Shown here piece after piece: positions 1-9,478 of a DNA stretch of 64,000 bases. The stretch is from NCBI RefSeq assembly GCF_015221875.1, contig NZ_JACYGY010000001.1, forward strand, positions 4,566,501 through 4,630,500, given 5' to 3'. Made by a program: the position numbers and the translations under genes. A model generated the notes under the pieces. It did no database searches and had not been told where the DNA came from. It worked only from the letters and a program-made list of their open reading frames with translations. The stretch comes from Dyadobacter subterraneus (GTDB lineage Bacteria > Bacteroidota > Bacteroidia > Cytophagales > Spirosomataceae). Position 1 is the first letter of the stretch. The number at the start of each line of letters is the position of its first letter.

Positions 1-708
1 TGGATAGCTCACAATATATTTCCGGGCTTCGAGCGAATATTTGAGTCCAAGTTCTACCTGGTCAGTTTCAATATACATTTCTGCCAGATTCATCAAATCC
101 GCCACAACTTTTTCACGATCCTTTAATTGTCCGCTTGCAATCAACCGCTTTTTTATTTCAATTGATTTCAATAAATACTGGATCTGTTTTTCATACTGCC
201 CGTTCATGCCATAGTAATAGGAAATTGTGACAAACGTCTCTACTTTCCCCAACTCATCCTTTGTTGTATCACTTATAGCCAGCAATTCTTTCAGTGCGTT
301 GTTGGCTTTATTACTATACTTTTTTTCATTCACATAGGAAAACAAAAGCCTTTGCAGCGCCTTCTTAATCTCAACGGGATTTTTATCTTTCCTGCCATAA
401 ACAATGGATTTTTCATAATAGTAGATGGTGCTGTCTCCTTGGCCGGTCTCTCCATAGGTAAAGGCCAGAAAAAAATTGAATCTTGTCAGATTTTTCAGAT
501 CATCCGGCTTTATCATTTTCAAAGCAAATCTGGCCACGGCCCGTTCATCTTCCACCTTTCCTGCATGGGATAAGGAGTCACAAACTTTGCTGAGATAATC
601 CAGCTTTTGCGCGTTGGTTTTAAAAGGTTTCAGATCACGAATGACCTGTGCATGAGCAGTTTTTAGTATTCCCAAAAAAACGAAAAAAAGTAGAGCAGTT
701 CTTCCCAT
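1..708 (-). CDS. TPR-type sensor histidine kinase, N-terminal part (cut by window edge)
   Basis: The reading frame is open from an ATG at 708 to the window edge. It begins with a signal peptide (MGRTALLFF..., cleavage probably after AHA at about residue 21). What follows is helical and repeat-like, with spaced Tyr/Ala/Leu residues typical of tetratricopeptide repeats (for example around residues 80-110 and 155-200). The start lies 3 bp after the stop of the LytTR regulator on the same strand, so the two are almost certainly one operon. In Bacteroidota this arrangement usually encodes a periplasmic-TPR, LytS/YehU-type histidine kinase paired with a LytTR regulator. The kinase domain would lie outside the window, so the kinase assignment is inference from context; the TPR-like region and export signal are visible. 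Confidence 0.7.
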   Translation of the reverse strand, partial: MGRTALLFFVFLGILKTAHAQVIRDLKPFKTNAQKLDYLSKVCDSLSHAGKVEDERAVARFALKMIKPDDLKNLTRFNFFLAFTYGETGQGDSTIYYYEKSIVYGRKDKNPVEIKKALQRLLFSYVNEKKYSNKANNALKELLAISDTTKDELGKVETFVTISYYYGMNGQYEKQIQYLLKSIEIKKRLIASGQLKDREKVVADLMNLAEMYIETDQVELGLKYSLEARKYIVSYP

Positions 709-711
709 CGT

Positions 712-1431
712 TCAGAGTTTAAGCTTGGCTACAATGGATCTGTACGTTTTACCAACCGGAATAACGGTGTTATTGCATAGCAACTCCGAATATCGCAACT
801 CCCTGATCTGTCCCAGCGAAACAGCGTAACTTCTGTGAACGCGCAGAAAACGATCGGGCGTTAATTGTTCCATGAAATAGGAAAGCGAAGACAGCGTCAG
901 GTAATTCTTTTTGAGTGTTACAATTTTGGTGTAATCCTGCATCGCTTCCAGGTAAATGATGTCACGCTGCGCCACGCGAACCTGGTTGTAGCCTTCCTTG
1001 ATTGTGAGCATATCCTTTTCAAAAAGCACTTCGTATGCTTCTGACTTTTGTTTCATTTCCCAATATTCCTGAACTTTCAGCGCGGTTTGGGCGAAACGTT
1101 TTTCGGTCAAAGGTTTTAAAACATAATCAAGTGCTGATAATTCAAATCCATCCAGGGCAAACTCGGGATGTGAGGTAATGAGCACAACCATTGAAACTTC
1201 CTGCCGGATTTTCCGAAACAGGTCCAGACCATTTACGTTAGGCATTTCAATATCCAGAAACATCAGATCCGGTTTAATATATTTCTGCGCCTCGGATCCT
1301 TCCAGCGGATTGGAAAATGTGCCGCAATTTTCAAGAAATGGAAAGGCTTTCGCGTATTCTGATATCGAAAGTAAGTCCAGCGGGTTGTCATCAATTGCTA
1401 TAAAACGAATTGACGAATAGGTACTGCTCAT
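712..1431 (-). CDS. LytTR-family response regulator
   Basis: A two-domain response regulator of 239 residues. The N-terminal receiver domain (about residues 8-125) has the acidic pair in AIDDN, the phospho-acceptor Asp in FLDIEMPNVNG, the conserved Thr in LITSH and the Lys in LKPL. The C-terminal LytTR DNA-binding domain (about 140-239) shows the typical IIYLEA...DYTKI and FLRVHRSY motifs. It is the first gene of an operon with the TPR sensor protein immediately downstream, its likely cognate kinase. The target genes cannot be read from the window. The domain assignment is secure. Confidence 0.95.
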   Translation of the reverse strand: MSSTYSSIRFIAIDDNPLDLLSISEYAKAFPFLENCGTFSNPLEGSEAQKYIKPDLMFLDIEMPNVNGLDLFRKIRQEVSMVVLITSHPEFALDGFELSALDYVLKPLTEKRFAQTALKVQEYWEMKQKSEAYEVLFEKDMLTIKEGYNQVRVAQRDIIYLEAMQDYTKIVTLKKNYLTLSSLSYFMEQLTPDRFLRVHRSYAVSLGQIRELRYSELLCNNTVIPVGKTYRSIVAKLKL

Positions 1432-2142
1432 TGAGGTGATTTAGTTTCAAATCACAATATATATAAAAGGTTTAAAGCGCAATCCGAATTGTCCAATAAA
1501 AATTGCTTTACTTATTTAACGAAGATTGCAGAAGACAAAGCAGTAACATTCAGCACGTTGTTTAAGGTCGTTTCAAAAAAAAAGAATTTTAAAGTACAGG
1601 CGAAAAGACAGAAATGTCCAGGACATGTGAAACTTTTGCTGGCCGGTAATAAAGAATATCCCGGCCGGCTGCTAGCTTCCTCAAATGATTTCCATCCGGC
1701 GACAAGAGCACGATAAAATGGGCCGAAAAATTAATTGTTTTCTACTATCACCACATACTTTGCGCTTTCGCTATGCCAGTGGCAGTCAGTAACTGCATTA
1801 ACAGACTGGTCACGAAAACTGCCCTTATCATTGTGAAGAGTAATCGGTAGTCTACCTGGGGTTCCAGGATTACAATTAAATAATAAAGCAGAATATTGGA
1901 AAACGCCAATAATAGAAATGTACAAATTTTGCTGATCATATACCCAGGGATTGAAACACAAATATAATGCATCTAACACGTCCAGGTCAAGTAGTTACCA
2001 CTTATAAATTTTATTTATCTTATTATTTCATCTACAAGGCTATCATCTTAGAATAACATTCCACCTGCCATATATGACCATAAAGAAAGGAGATTGTCGT
2101 GGACAGACAATCTCCTTTCCGGAATATCATTTTAAATAAAAG
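1432..2142. other. Long intergenic region without a convincing gene
   Basis: About 710 bp separate the LytTR gene from the small secreted-protein gene. Two overlapping short minus-strand frames near 1731-1979 and a plus-strand frame near 1489-1716 are open, but none has a recognisable family, a good start or coding character. One minus-strand frame is hydrophobic and could be a remnant of a membrane protein. Near the right end lies the hairpin at 2085-2119. Nothing else is recognised here. Confidence 0.5.
2085..2119 (-). terminator. Hairpin downstream of the 2143-2508 gene
   Basis: A perfect 14-bp inverted repeat (GAAAGGAGATTGTC and its complement) with a 7-nt loop lies 24 bp past the stop of the minus-strand gene. 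On the minus strand it is followed by CTTTCTTTA, a weak U-rich tail. Intrinsic terminator is the simplest reading. Confidence 0.65.
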
Positions 2143-2508
2143 CTACTTTTTCTCCTTAACTGCGGTCACTGTAAAATCTCCATACTGTGTTGAAACGGCC
2201 CCAAGCAGTGTATCGCCTTTTTGATTCAGGGTGTACTTGATCGAACCACCGTCAAAATCCGTTGAAAAAGACACTTTTCCCTGGTCAACCACCAGATTTT
2301 TCATTTGCTGTTTTTCAGATTGTCCGGAGTATCCGATCAATTTACCGTCCTTTTCTTCAAAGATGAAAGAACCCGTTTCATATTCAGGCGGAACATCGGA
2401 AATCCTATATAGCCAGGTGCCTATTATGTCGTTGGCCGTAATCCGTTGCGCTGCAACTGAAAAGATGCAGACGGCAACAATGATCAATGGTAATAACTTT
2501 GTTTTCAT
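2143..2508 (-). CDS. Small secreted beta-rich protein, lipocalin-like
   Basis: A protein of 121 residues with a clear N-terminal signal peptide (MKTKLLPLIIVAVCIFSVAAQ, about 20 residues) and a mature domain of alternating polar and hydrophobic residues that suggests a small beta-barrel. The opening DIIGTWLY resembles the GxW start of lipocalin-like domains found in many exported Bacteroidota proteins, which is the only family hint seen. It stands alone, with long gaps on both sides and a hairpin downstream, so it is probably monocistronic. Its ligand and function are unknown. Confidence 0.7.
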   Translation of the reverse strand: MKTKLLPLIIVAVCIFSVAAQRITANDIIGTWLYRISDVPPEYETGSFIFEEKDGKLIGYSGQSEKQQMKNLVVDQGKVSFSTDFDGGSIKYTLNQKGDTLLGAVSTQYGDFTVTAVKEKK

Positions 2509-2957
2509 CGTTAAAAAATTTAATTGTTAGAATATGAAAAAGTTAAACTGCAAAAAGAATTAAACATATACACAAGGTCAGTCGTAAATTATTGATTTGA
2601 TAAAATAGCAAAGTGTAAAATCACAACCTCAACCAGCCATTTTCATTGTTGCTGACTCATTTCGTTAATTAACATAAATAAAGATAAAATATAACTTTTT
2701 ACTTCTATTAAATCCGGAAAATTGAATTTCTTTTAAAATTTAAAGGTTGTTCTTTCAATTTTTCATCCCCAAAAATAAAGGGGCAGTTGCATATACCAGC
2801 TTTCTTCTACACTGCCGATCAGTTTGAATAAAAAGAGTTTTCGTTGATTTATCATATATAATTCTGGTAATTTCTATATAAAATTATATAATTATACAAA
2901 ATACTGGTATAATATTAGTACAGGCACCCTGAATTTTATTTTAAATAGAACTGGGAT
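2509..2957. other. AT-rich intergenic region
   Basis: A 449-bp divergent gap between the small secreted-protein gene and cheB. It is very AT-rich with several A/T runs and no open frame of note. It presumably holds both divergent promoters, but no specific motif is strong enough to annotate. Confidence 0.5.
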
Positions 2958-3968
2958 ATGAGAAGTGTTGATGTTATTGTTATCGGATCCTCCGCAGGTG
3001 GGGTAATGGTGCTCCGACAATTGGTAGCTGCTTTACCGGCCGATTTTAAGACCCCGATTTTTATCGTGCAGCATATGGCTGCGGCCAAAGACTCATATTT
3101 AGTCAACATTCTGGATAGTTCCGGTCCATTGCGGGTGCTGCATCCTGCCGATGGAGCCAAAATCGAAAAAGCTACGATTTATGTCGCTCCACCTGACTAT
3201 CACATGTTAATCGAAAAAGGACATATATTGGTTAAAAAAGGACCCAAGGAAAACCGTTTCCGGCCTTCTATTGATGCTTTGTTCAGATCAGCGGCATACT
3301 CTTACGGGTCAGGCGCAGTCGGAATTGTGTTGACCGGCATGCTTGATGATGGATGTTCGGGGATGTAGTCATTAAAACGAATGGGTGGAACAACCATTGT
3401 TCAGGATCCTGAACAGGCCTTATATCCCAGTATGCCAGCCAGTGTATTAGAGTACATTGACGCAGACTATGTTGTTCCTGTTTCAAAAATGGTGGAGATA
3501 CTCACTGAACTGACTGGGGAAAATATCACCCGAAAATCAATAGCAAATAAAGATGAGATAAACCTTTTGAAAATGGAAGTGGACATTGCTGCTCTGGCAA
3601 ACGCTTTCAATAAAGGTATTGTCCAAATGGGAGAACACACAATGCTAACTTGTCCCGAGTGTGGTGGGGCATTAAATTCTTTCAGGGAAGGAAAATTTGC
3701 CCGTTACCGGTGCCATACCGGACATGCTTATACATCAGCCTCGCTTTTCGAATCTGTAACGGAAACAACTGAGCATAAGCTTTGGGCGGCATTGCGAAGT
3801 CTGGAAGAAGCCGTAATGATTGTTGAAAAAGATGCCATTCTAAACCTGGAAAATTCGGACAGTCAACTAACGGCCGGAGACTCTATTAAAATAAAAAATC
3901 TCAAAAATCAGGTTGAAGAACTTCGTAATTTTCTGAATCATTATCTTCAATTTAATGATTTGAATTAG
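2958..3968 (+). pseudogene. cheB: CheB-type protein-glutamate methylesterase with in-frame amber codon
   Basis: One continuous frame encodes a stand-alone CheB catalytic domain interrupted by a TAG at 3366-3368. The first segment (136 residues) carries the expected catalytic triad: Ser12 in GSSAGG, His39 in VQHM and Asp131 in GMLDDG. The frame resumes without shift: after the TAG it reads SLKRMGG, where relatives have W-[AS]-[IL]-KRMGG, so a TGG Trp codon has most likely become TAG. The second segment (195 residues from an ATG at 3381) completes the CheB fold and carries a C-terminal zinc-ribbon-like motif, CPECGG...RYRCHTGHAY, known from receiver-less CheB proteins. Either the gene is recently inactivated, or the amber codon is suppressed, or two polypeptides are made. 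No CheR partner is in the window. Family assignment is secure; functional status is not. Confidence 0.85.
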
Positions 3969-4193
3969 ATTTTATGATAAGGACAGCTATCATACGGCAC
4001 ATTTTTCCTTATCAAAAAAGTCCCTGAAATGTCAGATTCTTCTGGCATGGCATTTTAAGTTAAAGGTCCATTTTGGAATAGCTTTCCAGACCAACCACGC
4101 AAAAAAATCGCATTATTATTCCGGCGTAGCACCGGAATTGTAATACTGTTAATATATTAATTACACACTAACCATTTGAATTCAATAAGCGTT

Positions 4194-4637
4194 ATGAGCA
4201 GGGATTTATACATTGTCGACGATAATGCTGACCATCAATTTTTGATGTATAAGCTTTTAAAAGATACTGCTGCATCTTATCCGATCAAATTCTTTGACAC
4301 TGGGCAAGCGTTATTTCGTCATGTAAAGATGTTAGCGCAGAACGGGCAAGCCGAATCGCTGCCATCCCTGATCATTTCAGATTTAAATATGCCGGGCATG
4401 AACGGGCTTGGTTTAATTAAGCAGTTCAGGCAATTGTCCGGGGCGAATGAAATACCGATGCAATATATCCCGATTGTCATCATGAGCAGCGATATCACGC
4501 TGACGCAGATCAATCAATGTTATAATGCCGGAGCCAATGCGGTAATTATTAAACCGTTTGATTTCAATGAGATGAAAAATACTATCCACTCCATTTGCAA
4601 GTTTTGGATCAATGATCATATCAATGGCGGAGTTTAA
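4194..4637 (+). CDS. Single-domain response regulator (receiver only)
   Basis: A 147-residue receiver domain with no output domain. Acidic pocket in IVDDNAD, phospho-acceptor Asp in ISDLNMPGMNG, Ser in IMSSD, and Lys-Pro in IIKPFDF are all present, so it should be phosphorylatable. The start is taken at the ATG at 4194 (MSRDLYIVDD); an upstream in-frame TTG at 4176 would add six residues and is less likely. Its place between cheB and other receiver-only genes suggests a phosphorelay shuttle or a CheY-like role, but its partner kinase is not identified. Confidence 0.9.
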   Translation: MSRDLYIVDDNADHQFLMYKLLKDTAASYPIKFFDTGQALFRHVKMLAQNGQAESLPSLIISDLNMPGMNGLGLIKQFRQLSGANEIPMQYIPIVIMSSDITLTQINQCYNAGANAVIIKPFDFNEMKNTIHSICKFWINDHINGGV

Positions 4638-4779
4638 TATTTTCGGATTCGGACACATTTTTTTCTAATTCCTGACTACTATTTTGATCATTAAATGCTG
4701 TTTTTCCTAGACCTCGATTGATTAAGACCTTTGGTACAGTTTTTACTTGAATGTATAAGTCTAATCTAATTATACGATC

Positions 4780-5091
4780 ATGGCAAAAGTTACAGACTAT
4801 AAAAACTGGTTATCCGGCGTTGATCTGGAAAATCATGAAAATGTTTACCAGCTTTATAATTCAGTAAGCAATTTTGAAGGTTCAGGTATATTCTACACGT
4901 CAAAAGAAATTACCAATACAGGAAATATCTATCATGTGAAGGCAGAAGGAAGTGAAGACACTTTGCTTCTTGAAAACGATGAAAATAGATTTGAATTCCT
5001 GGACTTCCTTTCGAGTGAGTATACCGATGCGGAAGATAAGGATATAGAAAAGTGGTATAAGTTAAAGGAGGAAATTGGAAGAGTTGATTAA
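4780..5091 (+). CDS. Hypothetical protein, small and acidic
   Basis: A 103-residue soluble protein with no signal peptide and no membrane segment. The sequence is rich in Asp, Glu, Asn and Tyr, with an acidic helical C-terminus (residues 75-103). No family was recognised. It stands alone between a receiver gene and a divergent double-receiver gene, with an AT-rich promoter region of about 140 bp before it. A cytoplasmic accessory role in the surrounding signalling genes would be a guess from position only. Confidence 0.6.
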   Translation: MAKVTDYKNWLSGVDLENHENVYQLYNSVSNFEGSGIFYTSKEITNTGNIYHVKAEGSEDTLLLENDENRFEFLDFLSSEYTDAEDKDIEKWYKLKEEIGRVD

Positions 5092-5388
5092 ATAGCTTGA
5101 AGGTATAATAGCCATTCTGCCTTTCGACGTGTTACAAATTCCGGTTTCTTTGGTCGTTTTAGAGATCCTTAATAGGGTATCTGAAATGGCCATTTTTTTA
5201 TTTTTCACGGCCTGCTAAGCTTGTTCCGTATTAGCCGTACAGTGATTATTCAAATAATACCTCTTTTACGAAATCGCATAATACTAAAAAGGCAGACACT
5301 AACCTATATACGTTTGTATATAAGAGTGATTATAACAATGAATTTTTATCCGACCAAATTTTGGTGACTGTTCAAAATTTTCCTGAGA

Positions 5389-6288
5389 TTAATATCTTGA
5401 CAGTTTACTCTGCGTAATGATGGTATCCATCCAGAAATGGCATAAGTAGGAAAAAAAGGCAAACCAGACCGTCAGATCTGATGATTTAGTCATGTAGGCA
5501 TTAGCCTGCAAGCGGTAGCAATCCTGTATATCCAAAGGATCATCCGATTGACTTAACATAATAATGGGAATGGTAGATAAGTTTTTTGAAACCAGAAACT
5601 GCTTAATCATTTCAAGCAAATCAAGACCGCTTTTTCGATCCGGCAGATACAGGTCCAGCAAAATCAACTGCGGCGTAGCAACGCACTTATCCCATTGCGA
5701 TGCTATAAATTCTATCGAAGTAGCATGATCATTCATGTGAATTATATCCACATTGGGCAAACTATGCTTCAAAGCAAGATTGATCAACTTACTTTCATCC
5801 GTATTATCATCAATAACCAAAATGCTTTTTGTAGACACATTTTTGATAGTGGCAGCTTGATCAAATGAAGGGTAGTCATGCAAAAAACAAACATTGATCG
5901 CCCTTGCCAGCTCCTCATATTCATTTATCAGATAAGGCTTCGCGATGTAGGCGTTGATTCCCCTCAGATAGGCATTGGTAATTAATTCCGGGTTTGAAGA
6001 AGTCGATATCATAATGATTGGAATGTGTATCAAATCAGGATCTGATTTAATAATTTCCAACGCTTCAAGACCATTCATTCTGGGCATATTCATATCCAGC
6101 AGAATTACTATTTCGCTTTCCGGTCCTTCCAGCCTGATCTGGTCAATCAATGCTTCACCGTCACAGACCTCCTTGATGACAATCCCGGAAATAATACCGC
6201 GAATTGCTTCGCTAAGCAGCATCCTGTCGTCTTCATCATCATCTGCGATAAGAATTGTTTTGGCCCTGTTCATAAAAGCATCGTTCAA
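5389..6288 (-). CDS. Tandem double-receiver response regulator
   Basis: 299 residues containing two complete receiver domains and no output domain. Receiver 1 (about 9-130) has IADDDED, LLDMNMPRMNG, IMISTSSN and IAKPY. Receiver 2 (about 152-285) has VIDDNTD, LLDLYLPD, IMLSQSDD and a Lys in MTKSSD where the usual Pro after the Lys is replaced by Ser. Both phospho-acceptor aspartates are present. Such tandem receivers act as phosphate sinks or relay intermediates. It lies divergent to the RsbRD histidine kinase gene with 231 bp between, a plausible functional pair, but pairing is inference. Confidence 0.9.
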   Translation of the reverse strand: MNDAFMNRAKTILIADDDEDDRMLLSEAIRGIISGIVIKEVCDGEALIDQIRLEGPESEIVILLDMNMPRMNGLEALEIIKSDPDLIHIPIIMISTSSNPELITNAYLRGINAYIAKPYLINEYEELARAINVCFLHDYPSFDQAATIKNVSTKSILVIDDNTDESKLINLALKHSLPNVDIIHMNDHATSIEFIASQWDKCVATPQLILLDLYLPDRKSGLDLLEMIKQFLVSKNLSTIPIIMLSQSDDPLDIQDCYRLQANAYMTKSSDLTVWFAFFSYLCHFWMDTIITQSKLSRY

Positions 6289-6519
6289 ACCTCTGGGTTA
6301 TTTGTATCGTAAGCTTACGAACAACCAAATTTATGACTTTAATATTTAACTGGTTTACTTAATTCTACAAAATTTTACGATAAAGGTTAGTTCAAATCAG
6401 GTATGGTATTTATAGTTACGAAAGCGTTGTTCTTTTGGGATTGATACACTGTAAGCATTAGCCTCAAAACCGAGGTTTGTCAAATATTTTTAATAAATAA
6501 AAACACTCAAACTGATACT

Positions 6520-7797
6520 ATGTCGAAATTAACAGGCAATCAGCAATACGAGGATTTAGTTGGTTTACTACGCACCAAAAGGGAAACACTTCTTAACAAA
6601 TGGCGGGAGGCTTGTACGCAGGACGATAATCTTAGCAGTAAAGCCAGCTTCTCGCGTGAAGAATTTAATGATCAGATACCGGTTCTGTTAAATATTTTAG
6701 AACAACGGCTGCTGAAAGAACCAGAAATTGAAGATGCCGTAAAAGTTGCCAGTGAGCATGGACTTCACAGGTGGCAAACCGGTTATGAACTTCATGAACT
6801 TATCATTGAGTTTGAGCATTTGTTTAATCTGCTGCTCGAACAGATTCAAGCATACGCTGAAAATAATCCGAAGTTTTCTTCCCAGTCTCTCTTATCTATT
6901 CACAGTGATGTATTCAGAATATACTCAGATTCCATCCGGGGAAGTGTCACTTATTACCATCAGCTTAGACAAACCGCTGCTGCTGAACAGGCACTGAATC
7001 TTCAAAATGCCCTCGACCAGTTGCAGCAGTTAAGCAAAACGCGAAATGAACATCTTCGGCATAGTTCACACGACCTGCGTTCCAGCTTTAGTGTACTGAT
7101 GATGGCTTCTCAGTTATGGGAAATGCCATCGTCCGAGCAAGACCGCTCAGAACTGATGGGAATGCTCAATAAAAACTTGTCGTCGATACGGGATCTGTTA
7201 TTACAACTGACCGATTATTCACGTATAGAGGCCGGTCAGGAAACGCTGCATATCAAAGAATTTGATGTATCAGAATTACTGAATTCCCTGATCAAAAACA
7301 CGTTGCCACTGGCAGAGAAAAAGAAAGTAGTGCTGGAAGGGACAGGTCCAAAACATTTGATAGTCCACAGTGATCCTGTACAAATACAGCGCGTTTTCCA
7401 AAATTTGCTTCATAACGCCTTGAAATACACTAATTCAGGTGGAGTATATGTATCCTGGGCGCCGGAAAATGATTCACGCTGGATTTTAAGTATTCAGGAT
7501 ACCGGACCGGGATTTGCCGAAAATAGTACTTTGGCTCTTTTTGCAGAACAGCTGAGACCTTCCATACATACAACTGCCGTACATCAGGAAGGAAAAATGC
7601 TTCAGGAGCCAGCACCAGCGGGGCCAGACCAGACCACCAATGATCATTTTAAGGAAAGTGAAGGTTTAGGTCTATTTATTGTAAAAAAAATCTGTGAACT
7701 TATGAAAGCCACTATGGATATAGAAAGCAAACCAGGACAGGGAACACTTGTTCGCATCCGTTTTCAATCCCGACAAGAGCCTAATAAACTTGTGTAG
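6520..7797 (+). CDS. Sensor histidine kinase with RsbRD-like N-terminal domain
   Basis: A 425-residue cytoplasmic kinase with no membrane segment. Residues about 10-150 form an all-helical region resembling the RsbRD/RsbR N-terminal sensor domain. A dimerisation/phospho-acceptor domain follows with His184 in HSSHDLRSS, then an ATPase domain with N box (LLHNALKY), G1 box (DTGPGF) and G2 box (GLGLFIVKK). The ATP lid between G1 and G2 is unusually long, with roughly 50 residues of low-complexity sequence rich in Ala, Pro, Gln and His. With no membrane anchor it should sense an intracellular signal. Probable partners are the neighbouring receiver-only proteins at 5389-6288 and 7832-8230. Confidence 0.9.
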   Translation: MSKLTGNQQYEDLVGLLRTKRETLLNKWREACTQDDNLSSKASFSREEFNDQIPVLLNILEQRLLKEPEIEDAVKVASEHGLHRWQTGYELHELIIEFEHLFNLLLEQIQAYAENNPKFSSQSLLSIHSDVFRIYSDSIRGSVTYYHQLRQTAAAEQALNLQNALDQLQQLSKTRNEHLRHSSHDLRSSFSVLMMASQLWEMPSSEQDRSELMGMLNKNLSSIRDLLLQLTDYSRIEAGQETLHIKEFDVSELLNSLIKNTLPLAEKKKVVLEGTGPKHLIVHSDPVQIQRVFQNLLHNALKYTNSGGVYVSWAPENDSRWILSIQDTGPGFAENSTLALFAEQLRPSIHTTAVHQEGKMLQEPAPAGPDQTTNDHFKESEGLGLFIVKKICELMKATMDIESKPGQGTLVRIRFQSRQEPNKLV

Positions 7798-7831
7798 CCA
7801 TTATTCATCACGATCAGCAGTAATAATACGG

Positions 7832-8230
7832 CTATGGCTGAACTAATAACAATAGATTTTTAAGCTTTTCTAAGTCTACCGGTTTTTGCAAAAATGCCAG
7901 TGCGCCGGCATCCAGGCATTTACGTATCATATCCGGATCGGAATCACCACTATAAGTAACAACGGGTATTTCCGGCCAATTCCCTCCTCTTTCATTCAGG
8001 CTCATGATTATTTCAAGTGCTTTGAAACCATTTACTTCGGGCATTTGCAAATCCAGAAATACCACCATGGGAAGAACACCACCGGTTTGAATGGAAGATT
8101 GCAATGAATCAAGCAGCTTCTGAGCTCTGTCAAAAAATACAACCGGATATTCCGGATTAACACGTTTAAGAAAGTAACCGAACAAATAACGCTGATCGGC
8201 AGAATCATCGGCAATATATATGGGCTGCAT
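7832..8230 (-). CDS. Single-domain response regulator (receiver only)
   Basis: A 132-residue receiver domain without output domain: IADDSAD, phospho-acceptor Asp in FLDLQMPEVNG, Ser in TYSGDSD and Lys-Pro in LQKPVDL. The start is taken at the ATG ending at 8230 (MQPIYIADD) because the beta-strand-1 motif begins immediately there; upstream in-frame starts would add about 20 residues unlike a receiver. It is convergent with the RsbRD kinase gene, separated by only 34 bp. Confidence 0.9.
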   Translation of the reverse strand: MQPIYIADDSADQRYLFGYFLKRVNPEYPVVFFDRAQKLLDSLQSSIQTGGVLPMVVFLDLQMPEVNGFKALEIIMSLNERGGNWPEIPVVTYSGDSDPDMIRKCLDAGALAFLQKPVDLEKLKNLLLLVQP

Positions 8231-8434
8231 CTTTTTGATCAAAATATGAAATGATACCGCAGTGTTAAATAATATCATTCCAGACCTGATCACTTTAAGT
8301 TGTTTAAAGTTTGAAAGGCCTTATTTGTATAGGATAATGCAGTATTTCATATTAAGGAGCACTACATCAAGTGATACAGAAGAAGGTCTCCATATCACAA
8401 CCACGAAAAGATTGCTATCAACCTACACCTCAAA

Positions 8435-9190
8435 CTATCTAGGAAGAGGTTTTTTGGAAATGTATACCACACCTCTTCCGCCCTGGCTATTGCAAAATTT
8501 GAACGAATTTTCTGAACCGCAAACTGCATCACTGCACGCGATGTAAAGCCGCTGCTGATCGTCCAGAAAAAGGCTTTGCAGCTGATGGAGTTGTGGAAGA
8601 TCGATCCGCCGGCCATTGGATGTGATGACACCAGGCGTAGTAAAACCACCAGTCGTTGCATCTGGCCCGTTTTTAAATACCATGTTGATCTTATAGGTAT
8701 CCTTGTCAGGTGTGAAAACCGGATTTATTAAAAATTTGTCAGCAGATTCAAATTCCGGAATATCGTATAAAACATGATTGCTGCCCGAGTACCGCTTCCA
8801 TGATTTGCCATCATCCACGCTATAATGATCTGCGGTTGTCAGCACCTGCTGATAGACGGCTTGTTTAGTCTGATTCGATAAACCATTCATTGCAAATAAG
8901 GTATCCTGATATTGCACTACGCCAAATAATATGGCAGTCAATTGAAGAACCTTTTTCCAATGCTTTCCCTGATCATCAGTACGAAATAACTTCGCGCCGG
9001 TTGAGATGACCACAGTTTTATTATAATTTCCCCAAACGCCCAGTATCATATGATCGTCGGGAGATTTCAGGGTATACCAATCTGGATATTCATCTAAAAC
9101 GGTGTCCTGGCTACTGTCAGTCACATCAGAATCCGGCTTGTTACAGGACAAAGTAACGATGAGAAGAAAGCAGTAAAGAAAAATCTTCAT
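8435..9190 (-). CDS. Lipoprotein with BNR/YCF48-like repeats
   Basis: 251 residues starting with a lipoprotein signal peptide (MKIFLYCFLLIVTLSC, lipid-attached Cys16). The mature part contains beta-strand repeats such as LFRTDDQGKHWKKV and YSVDDGKSWKRY, typical of Asp-box (BNR, sialidase-like or YCF48-like) beta-propeller blades. The protein is short for a full propeller, about three or four blades. It stands alone on the minus strand, about 290 bp from the divergent Crp-type gene. Location should be the cell envelope; no enzymatic residues are apparent and its binding partner is unknown. Confidence 0.75.
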   Translation of the reverse strand: MKIFLYCFLLIVTLSCNKPDSDVTDSSQDTVLDEYPDWYTLKSPDDHMILGVWGNYNKTVVISTGAKLFRTDDQGKHWKKVLQLTAILFGVVQYQDTLFAMNGLSNQTKQAVYQQVLTTADHYSVDDGKSWKRYSGSNHVLYDIPEFESADKFLINPVFTPDKDTYKINMVFKNGPDATTGGFTTPGVITSNGRRIDLPQLHQLQSLFLDDQQRLYIACSDAVCGSENSFKFCNSQGGRGVVYISKKPLPR

Positions 9191-9478
9191 AATTTTCTGG
9201 ATAACTAAGTAGCCGAAAGTTACACAATTATTTCAATAAATATAAACATTCTTTGTTTTGTTAACACAAAACAGACGTTGAATTGCCTGTTGGTACGCTT
9301 ATTTGACATTTGTGATGTGGCATTCAAAAAATGTCAAATTGAACTGCGTAAGTCATTTAGAGATGGCAGCTGAATTTTCGAGGCTTGGAACGAATTTACT
9401 GCAACGATACGAAAGTCAGGCTGGTTGTTCGATTTATATTTAACTTGCCGATGTAAATCTGTTCAAACTTGCAAAACG

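Noticed and set aside
1489..1979. Three short open frames (one plus strand, two overlapping minus strand) in the gap before the small secreted-protein gene
   Set aside because: No recognisable family, poor starts, and mutually overlapping; left as intergenic.
8262..8546. Plus-strand frame between the receiver gene and the lipoprotein gene
   Set aside because: It overlaps the lipoprotein coding sequence on the other strand and has no protein-like composition.
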